10,554 nt of DNA from Cephalothrix simula (taxonomy: Eukaryota; Nemertea; Palaeonemertea; Archinemertea; Cephalotrichidae), in assembly GCA_035591015.1 (NCBI GenBank), contig JAXIUW010222174.1, forward strand, positions 1 to 10,554, written 5' to 3'. Below, piece by piece: positions 1-7,300 of this stretch (positions are counted from its first letter, which is position 1; each line of letters opens with the position of its first letter). Made by a program: the position numbers and the translations under genes. The notes under the pieces are model-generated. The model saw only the letters and a list, made by a program, of their open reading frames with translations, was not told the origin of the DNA and searched no databases.

Positions 1-84
1 TCTCACCATTTTTCAGCCGATATTTGTACCTAATAAACTTTGATTATTCTTTTACGGAAAATCTAGAATAAGTGAGCTATGTGC

Positions 85-101
85 AGTGTTTCTGAAACAC
101 T
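85..101. repeat. 17-bp perfect palindrome
   Basis: AGTGTTTCTGAAACACT is an 8-base inverted repeat around one central T. No associated motif is recognised. Confidence 0.6.
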
Positions 102-163
102 TTTCACTATCTTAATTTTAAACAATAGTTAATTTGTGCCAATTTTTTTATATTTCTGACTTA

Positions 164-207
164 ATGACGTCATAATTACATCACAGAATAATTTATGACG
201 TCATAAA
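164..207. promoter_or_regulatory. Two TGACGTCA (CRE/ATF-like) palindromes
   Basis: TGACGTCA occurs at 165-172 and again at 196-203; the second sits inside a 16-bp perfect palindrome TTTATGACGTCATAAA (192-207). TGACGTCA is the full binding site of CREB/ATF factors. The same octamer recurs at 10206, 10258 and 10419, twice within an inverted repeat, so repeat-element origin is at least as likely as regulation. Confidence 0.45.
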
Positions 208-302
208 ATTACCTCATGTAATGACTTATATCACTGTTTATCCTTATGCAAAATTTGGTTAATATAGATTATCGGAAACGCCCGCTATAAACCAAAATGT
301 GT

Positions 303-369
303 ATTAGGTAGGAGCTACCTAATGCGCCAAAAGCGAGGGTTTTTTATTAGGTAGCTACCTAATGCGCCA
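303..369. repeat. Direct duplication of a palindrome plus GCGCCA
   Basis: The perfect palindrome ATTAGGTAGCTACCTAAT lies at 346-363 and is followed by GCGCCA. A near copy with three extra central bases lies at 303-323 and is followed by the same GCGCCA. The copies are about 41 bp apart. This may be the remnant of terminal repeats or an internal duplication of a small element. Confidence 0.7.
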
Positions 370-637
370 CGAAAGGGTTACGTTTGAGGATAACAATTGT
401 GTAACAATTAGGATCTTGTGATGATATTGACATCTTCAATCATCCTTTGGTATTGGTATCAAGAAAATTGGCCTCTATTCAAATTCACCCTGAGACAATT
501 GACTCAGATAAAATCCATTACAATTTCACCCCGGTACAAATTGACCCCCAAATCGAGAATCTATAGCAAAATGAATTGACTCCTAAAATTTAGAATATCG
601 ATTAGATTGGGGAGATTAAAAGGCCGGTAAGCATTGT

Positions 638-760
638 AATAAATCAGTTAAAGCATGAATTTTGGGTGCTATTTGAGGCAGTCGTGGACTCAGGGCTTAC
701 ACTCCTTTGCCCAACTGCCTCAAATGGCCCCCAAAAGCTATGCTTTAACACTTACTTATT
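638..760. repeat. Hairpin (inverted-repeat) element
   Basis: The arms at 638-682 and 713-760 are complementary over about 45 bases with a few mismatches and a small gap. Shared words are GTTAAAGCAT, ATTTGAGGCAGT and their complements ATGCTTTAAC and ACTGCCTCAAAT. About 30 nt separate the arms. It is probably a short foldback or MITE-like remnant. Confidence 0.72.
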
Positions 761-1123
761 GGCTAGTAATGACGTAATGACCACAGAATTGTTTGAGCCT
801 TTTAATGTTTGAGCTTTTTAATGAATACATTTTGTCTCAATAATGGCATATATGTAATCAATAGTGATCAAATGCTAACCAATAAGTCAGATATTGTACA
901 TTATAACCCATTTTGGGCTTTTTCTGCATCTTGGTTTCCTGTCCAATATCTGATACTTAATTACAAGGAAGCTTACAGTGCCTATTTTTATTCTTATTTT
1001 AAAAAAAACGACCAAATAACAATGGTGGTGGTTTGGCAATCTAAAACTGACAATATTTGACCGAAATTTTGTATTCTAAATTGAAAAAGAATGATCTAAG
1101 AAATTGTTTTTTATCTTGTGCAG

Positions 1124-1320
1124 TTGAAAAAGCTGAGCTAACCCTTGACAGAACTCTTAATCCAGAGGCCCAATGCGGAACGTCACAAAAAGGTTACCGT
1201 TATGTAAAATGGTCACCTCCAAAAATGTCTAAACACGACAGTTGCATTCTTGCTGGAATAACCCAAGACCACAGACTTTCTATCTTCGTTGTAAATGATA
1301 CTGGGGACAAAATATCTAAG
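1124..1320 (+). CDS. GTF3C4: GTF3C4-like exon 1 of window (residues 1-65)
   Basis: The acceptor is a pyrimidine-rich tract ending TTGTGCAG at 1123; the donor is AAG|GTAAGC at 1321. The first two bases (TT) finish a codon begun upstream, so at least one earlier exon exists. The exon contains LDRTLNPE, then KWSPP, then ILAGITQDHRLSIFVV. The human protein has LDRVFNPE, a WSP and LLAALTMDNRLTI in the same order and spacing. The alternating hydrophobic strand before DHRL is typical of a propeller blade. The open frame runs upstream to a stop at 1048-1050, but the acceptor explains why that part is not coding. This is the strongest exon for identifying the gene. Confidence 0.88.
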
Positions 1321-4300
1321 GTAAGCTCCGCAGTCATGGTATCTTTATACAGGATTTGCGGGCGGCCGCTGTATTATCACCTAACAAGTGTGATATTTAG
1401 CCATGTCCAGAGCTTAACACATTGTCCCGTACTCCCTAATGTTCGTATAGTCGTATAGTGTACGCGATTCGCGAATTGGATTGTTCATCTAGCCTTGGTA
1501 AAAGTTAACAATGACGAGACCTGGGAGATATGCAATTCGCATATTCCTTAACATGCTATACATGACTTGCGAATGTATGGCTTGGTATTGTTCGAATTAT
1601 ACAGTTGACGGGCTCGCGACATGCGAATAATCAACTTGCAGTCACGTCAATATCCCGGTCGAAACATGCGGATGATACGCGATTCTTAAATGCGACTTGC
1701 GAATAATTAACTACATCTTGTAGATACGCGAATCGCGTATTCCGTAACATGCCGATACGTGATTCGTGACTTATATTGCGACTTGCGGATCTACAGCTAG
1801 ATCTTAATCGAATTTTACAATTACAATACGCGACATACAAATACACGTTTTGCGACTTGTGGATGTGCGGGGGATGTGCAGCTAGGTTTTGGTCAAATTT
1901 TACAAATTACGGATACGCAACATGGTCAAAATGCGTATACGCGAATTCTCCCTTGTATGGATACGCGATTCGCAACTGGCGGAGATACCTATAGCGCATA
2001 TTCTCCTATGTGCTGATACGAGATTCGACTTGCTGATACACGACTTGCGAAATGCATAAAGCTCTGGATATGCCTACATTAAGCGTCATGTTTATCTATG
2101 TAGCCCCCGCCGCGCTGAAAAGTATTAGTATTTCTTGTAAGTTTCGTTTTTGTTGAAAAATTAAACCAACAACAATGTTTTAGTTCAAAGATGCAGGAAA
2201 AACGTGTAAAATTTGGTATGAAAATTAACGTTTATGTACATGTATTTATTTCATGGTTTTCAGATTGCCGACTTAACACGAAAATTGTATGTTTATCTAA
2301 AAAAAGATAAATTTGTAATAGATGAAAATGAAGATTTGAGATCTGAAGGGAAAATGTCTCATTATAAAGCTTGTGTGTTACGCTGTGCCATAACAGGTTT
2401 GTGTTAATATTTTTTACGTTCACGTGTCTCTGATCATATTATACAATTGTTTACATTTCTTTACCGCGTAAATCACATTGTCATATAATATTTTCATAAA
2501 TTTTAAACAATTGTATTATTAAAAAGCTCTAATTGATTATATTTTTTTAAATTTTAGAATTTGCCTGGTCACCGTTGTTTGAATCAAAAAATCATAATTA
2601 CTGCTTTCTTGTTTCGATCGCTAGAGATGGTGTTATGTGTTTTTGGAAAACAATGGCTGTACTAGAAAATGGGTAATTCCTTATTATATTTTATCACACT
2701 CTTATCAGTGTACAAGACGTTAGAAATGAGCCGAACCCCCCCTAGCGGTTTTCTTGAAAGTTTGGGCCTAATATTTTCTGAATTCTTGTGGAAAAAACCC
2801 TGATCCAAGTCCCCGGGCGCTCAAATACCGCCCAAAACTTAAATTTTCCAAAAATATTCTTTTAAATTTTTGGAAAAAAATTAGTTTTATAGCGCACGGC
2901 GGCTCCAGGACGGCGCATACCTTTTGAAAATATAAACTTGGATCAGGGTTTTCCACAAGGATTCAGAAAATGTAAGGGTCAAGGGGGTTTAGGCCCCAGC
3001 TTTCAAGAAAACCGCGGGAGAGGGATTTTTTGGCTCATTTCTAACGTCCTGTCAATTTATCCATGCATTCGTTTATATAAATATCTTTAAAATTTAAGAT
3101 CTGGTTCAAATAACAATTGTACAGTATCACTTATAAAAGGCACAAATTACTCCGAACCATCTTCGATTTTATGGTGTTCATTAAGTGAGGATCAAGGTAC
3201 GATATTATTTTTTCATGATTTATCATTTTTTTAATTAACAATTTACATAGATAGCTAAATCATTCTCTTTTCCATTTCTAGGTCTAGTCATTATAGGTAC
3301 GAAAAAGGGAACACTTCATGGCTTCATTATCTCCGTAAATATAAATGATGCTACACTAAAAATCATTAAAGAATTTACTTTATGGGAGCATGATGATTTA
3401 TTAACTGTTGGAAATCCATTATGGTTACGAGAGGTATGTGGATAATACCATAACTAAATCTATGTAGTTATGATAATACTTGTAATATTTGCCTTTAAAA
3501 AGGCCATAAAAGGTCATAAATTCGGTTTTTTTCCATTACATTGTAAATACATTACAAAAAAATAATATTTTATGTTAAAAAAATCTAGAAGCCAAAAACT
3601 AGCTCTAACGGGATTGAAAAATGCTGTACTTTAAGAATCTCTCCTGATGCCTGATGACTCAATTTACGCTATCACCAATGTTTTTGGATAAAAGATCCAA
3701 AAACATTTAATCACTGACTTCGTTTTGCCCTCTGGACTTTTTTTCTAGCAAAACCAGCATAGCGAGACCTGTTGTTAATGTTCAATCAGAAGCGGGTGCT
3801 CCCCCTCCGTACGGTTCATACATTTTTATGTAGGCTTGCATTGCTTGCTATTTAGCCCTGTAACTAGTAAATCATTTCATTATAATTTTTCATCTTCATT
3901 TTTAGAAGTTTTATACATGTATATCTGTTTATAGGACCTAAGCATTTTGAACGTGAAAAAACTAATATTCTAATTTTGATCTCCCAAAATAACTTATAAT
4001 TTACTACTAAAACAAAATTATGTTTTTTTTAAGGAGAACAAGCTATATTTTTCGAAAGAAAACCACATATGTGAATGTCATGTAACCATTGACCAAAAAA
4101 CTAATGAAATTGAAAAATTAGTTCGGATTTTGGGAAAAATGGAATCAACTATTAGTGGTATGTATCAAAATTATTTATTCCAATGCCCAAAAGAACTTGG
4201 CCGGCTAAATCGTCCACTAAATTAGCTTCAAATCGCCTAAAACTCCATAAATAAGACGTATATAGTCTAAATTTTTAAATTCGAACTTATTTTTTCATTG

Positions 4301-7300
4301 AAGCAATAATTTTTGGCTACAGAAGCAAGTAAAGTCCATCCTCCGTGTACAAATAAATAGGGATCCAAAACTATCCTGATAAAGTAAGGTGATATGACGA
4401 GCAGGGTGGAAACTCATCTGGGAAACCTGGAAATCAGGGAAAAGTCAGGAAATTTTAATTTGGCCTACAAAAGTCATGGAATTTCATGAAAAGTGCCAAA
4501 GTCAGGGAATTTTTATCCTTCCAGGGTTTCCGCAATAACAATTTGTCGCTTTACGCCTGAAAAATCTTTGTGGTTATCATAAAATTATGTTGCTTATCAA
4601 TATTTTCAAATTATTTGCTAACGCGTTGCCTGAAAAAGTTCATGGATTTTTTTCTCAAAGAGTCCTGGAAATCAGGGAATATGAAAATCTTTGAACAGTG
4701 GCCACCCTGACGAGACTTCGCCGCGCAGCCAATCAGAATTCGCGTTACAAGTTACAATGGTAGTAATCAATGTGGGTTTAAACTACAGTTCCATTTACAT
4801 AGTACACGTTTCCTATCTCATTTGACGCCCTTTTTGGATCTAAAATATTCAATCAGTGGAAATGTATCATACACCATTCAAAAGCCCATGATTTCAGCTT
4901 TCTAAAAATGTATAAAAAAGTGGGTACCCTTCGTCATCGTTTTGAGAAAAATCCAAATCCCGGATGCACCCCGCAAGCCTGGAATTTATTGGCAAAACGG
5001 GCGTGAAAACGAAACTAAGATGACCACCGATTCGTATGAATTTTTTTTTGTGAAAGGTATTATAAAATGCTCTCATGCTGTGCACGGGTTGTCCTATATT
5101 TCTATCAACAGCATATCCAAATGGCAGCTTTGGGGTCCTTTCTACGAAACTACTGGGTCCTTTCTACGAAACTACTGGGTCCTTTCTACGAAACTAAACC
5201 AACTGTAGTTTGAATCCAATGTAATAAGAAATCTAATTTTTTTATTCAAGGGATACGTAATCGAAGAAAGGAATTATGGGTAACAACTGTAAAAGGTCAA
5301 TGCAACATCATACAATTGGATGAAAAAGAAACCTCCACATATCAATTTGAAACACCCCATGAACAAGCTTGGCTGTGTCATGGAATCTCTTTTTCTCAAA
5401 CTGATACAATATTAGGATATGTGCAATCGTAGGTATTTCCAACATCAAGGCGTAATATGTACCTCACCGTCGTTAAATTGACAGCTTAGCGATCACCTAT
5501 GATATTGACTTCGAAACCAATACCCGCAAGAAAATGCTTAGCTGTACCCGCCACTAATCTAATATTTTATGTAATTATAGGCCAGGATATTATTACGACC
5601 ATTTAGCCTTGAGAACACCACTTCAAGTAAGTATTTTTTACCGGTAATTGAATTTTTTTATTCAGAGGCTTTATTTATAACTAGAGGCACATCAACGGTT
5701 TTCACTTTAAAGGTCAAAGGTCAAACATCTCAAAAGTCAAACATCTCAAAAGTCAAAGGTCAAATATATCTGTACCCAATTAACATCGGTCTATCGCATT
5801 TCAAACATTTCAGATTAAAAATGTCCTAGTTTATATTGATTGGTAATACATGCATATATAGTCTCTAATCTCAATTGAAAATAAGATCTGCAATACATGT
5901 ATCTCTAAAAATGGGATTCCCCTTATTGTTTGGGTTGAAAAAAACAGTTTTACCCCCAAAACTATAAGAGATAGCGAAAAAATTCCGGCACACTTCCTAT
6001 TTCAAAAATCTGCCTCGACAGATTGTTAGATATTGGCCAGTAGAAAACGATCAAAGAAAAAGAAAATTTCTGTGACCCCAAAAAAAATTGCAATTATATT
6101 TTTTGTAAAAAAAATATTCGAAGCCACCTAGTGGCTAAACTATGAACTTTTAGATATGTACTTTGAACACGAAAAAGTTAGAACTCATTGAGTACTTTAT
6201 GTATACCGAGTTTGAAATTCATAGGTGCACTGGTCATTGAACCGGAACGAATTTTGAAAATTTGCAAAAAGCGCGCTAGTTATATGAAAATGTAACATAG
6301 CTATCCTCCACCCACAACCTATGATCTAACATATATATATGATTCATTAAATTCTATCGAGCCAATCCTGAGATCTGGAGAGGAGAATAATAATAATACT
6401 AATAATAATATGAGAGAAATCAATAGGTTTTCAAACTTCGTTGTGAAAACCTAATAAAAAACTGACAGATTTTAGACAGGGCCGACACACTTTCGAAAAT
6501 CGAAAATAGACCAAGTCCCACTGTCGGATGTTAAGGGAAACCCTCGAATCGTTCTGGTTAGACCAAAACTAGCTACAATAGGTTGCTTGGCATATCAAGC
6601 ATAGCATACCCAATGACCTAAATACCGGGTTCATAGGTGCAAAATTGTCATCTCTGGATTAATTTATTTCAAGGCTCATATGGGATCATATGACCTTTGA
6701 CTGACCCCCACGGGTCACTAATATTATAAGGAACCCAAGTATTGCGTCATTTAGTATGCTTGATATGCCAAACAATCTATTGTAGCTACTTTTGGTCAAA
6801 TTCAAACGATTCGAGGGGTTCCCTTAACATCCGACAACTAAAAGTGGGACTTAGTCTATTTTCGAATTTTTTGCACATTTTGCGCCACCATTCTCTTTTC
6901 GCTATGTTATTATAGCGAAAGTAGGTGACTTCCGCAGAAGTAATGCACTAGTCAATGAAATCCTTTGCAAGACGGGGTCGATAAAGGACGATGTTGACAC
7001 TAGAATCGTAATCGAAGCACAAATTCTGCGCGCTAACTATCTATTAGGACAACGATGTGTGACTGCGCGAAAATTGCGCTAGACATCGTAACGATGACTC
7101 AGCCAACAGACACTAATTAATACTGATTTAGATCTGTGTAGATAGTATTTGATGTAAAACAAAATAATTTGTTGAAAAACAGTTGAAAACATGAAAAATT
7201 AAAAAACTTGATCATGCTGTTTTTCATTTGACTGCGCTTCGACTTATTTTGTTGCTGTTGATTAATTTCGCTAAGGATGTGCTAAAGGAGCGCAAACATG

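Larger units (their letters stand above)
1..1123. other. Sequence upstream of exon 1, probably intronic
   Basis: No exon with similarity to the GTF3C4 N-terminus is visible, and no start codon in a plausible context leads into exon 1. Because exon 1 begins with two bases of a split codon behind a good acceptor, most or all of this stretch should be intron. It contains the palindromes and hairpin listed separately, plus a loosely repetitive stretch (about 478-595) with recurring AATT-ACCCC or AATTGACTC words. 764-1100 is AT-rich with no structure I can name. Confidence 0.55.
5627..6480. other. First part of intron 8
   Basis: AT-rich intronic sequence. It holds an AGGTCA-type repeat cluster (5711-5764), a CTCF-like motif (6124-6135), an AAT-rich microsatellite-like stretch (6388-6411) and a 10-bp hairpin at 6424-6453 (TAGGTTTTCA / TGAAAACCTA). 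No coding sequence is visible. Confidence 0.55.

Noticed and set aside
809-1060. 83-codon + strand open frame upstream of exon 1
   Set aside because: It is rich in Y, F and N, matches nothing I recognise in the GTF3C4 N-terminus, has no convincing splice sites at its ends and ends before the exon 1 acceptor. It could hide an exon, but I cannot support one.
1057-1123. Translation start at TTG 1057 for the exon 1 frame
   Set aside because: A non-ATG start is unlikely in an animal gene, and a good pyrimidine tract plus CAG at 1123 explains the beginning of similarity much better.
1321-1458. Read-through of the exon 1 frame past 1320
   Set aside because: A GTAAGC donor lies at 1321, similarity stops there, and exon 2 continues the protein in phase.
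1631-1994. Overlapping open frames of about 70 codons on both strands
   Set aside because: They lie wholly in the CpG-rich repeat tract and are repeat by-products without protein-like motifs.
2232-2423. Minus-strand open frame opposite exon 2
   Set aside because: It is the complement of a well-supported exon and has no independent features.
2768-2956. Minus-strand open frame in intron 3
   Set aside because: It falls inside the inverted-repeat element; no transposase motif.
4894-5208. Open frames on both strands in intron 6
   Set aside because: The + frame ends in a translated 22-bp tandem repeat; neither strand shows domain motifs.
5429-5434. Alternative exon 7 donor at 5433 (GTATTT)
   Set aside because: It would include an in-frame TAG at 5430-5432; the donor at 5429 keeps phase with exon 8.
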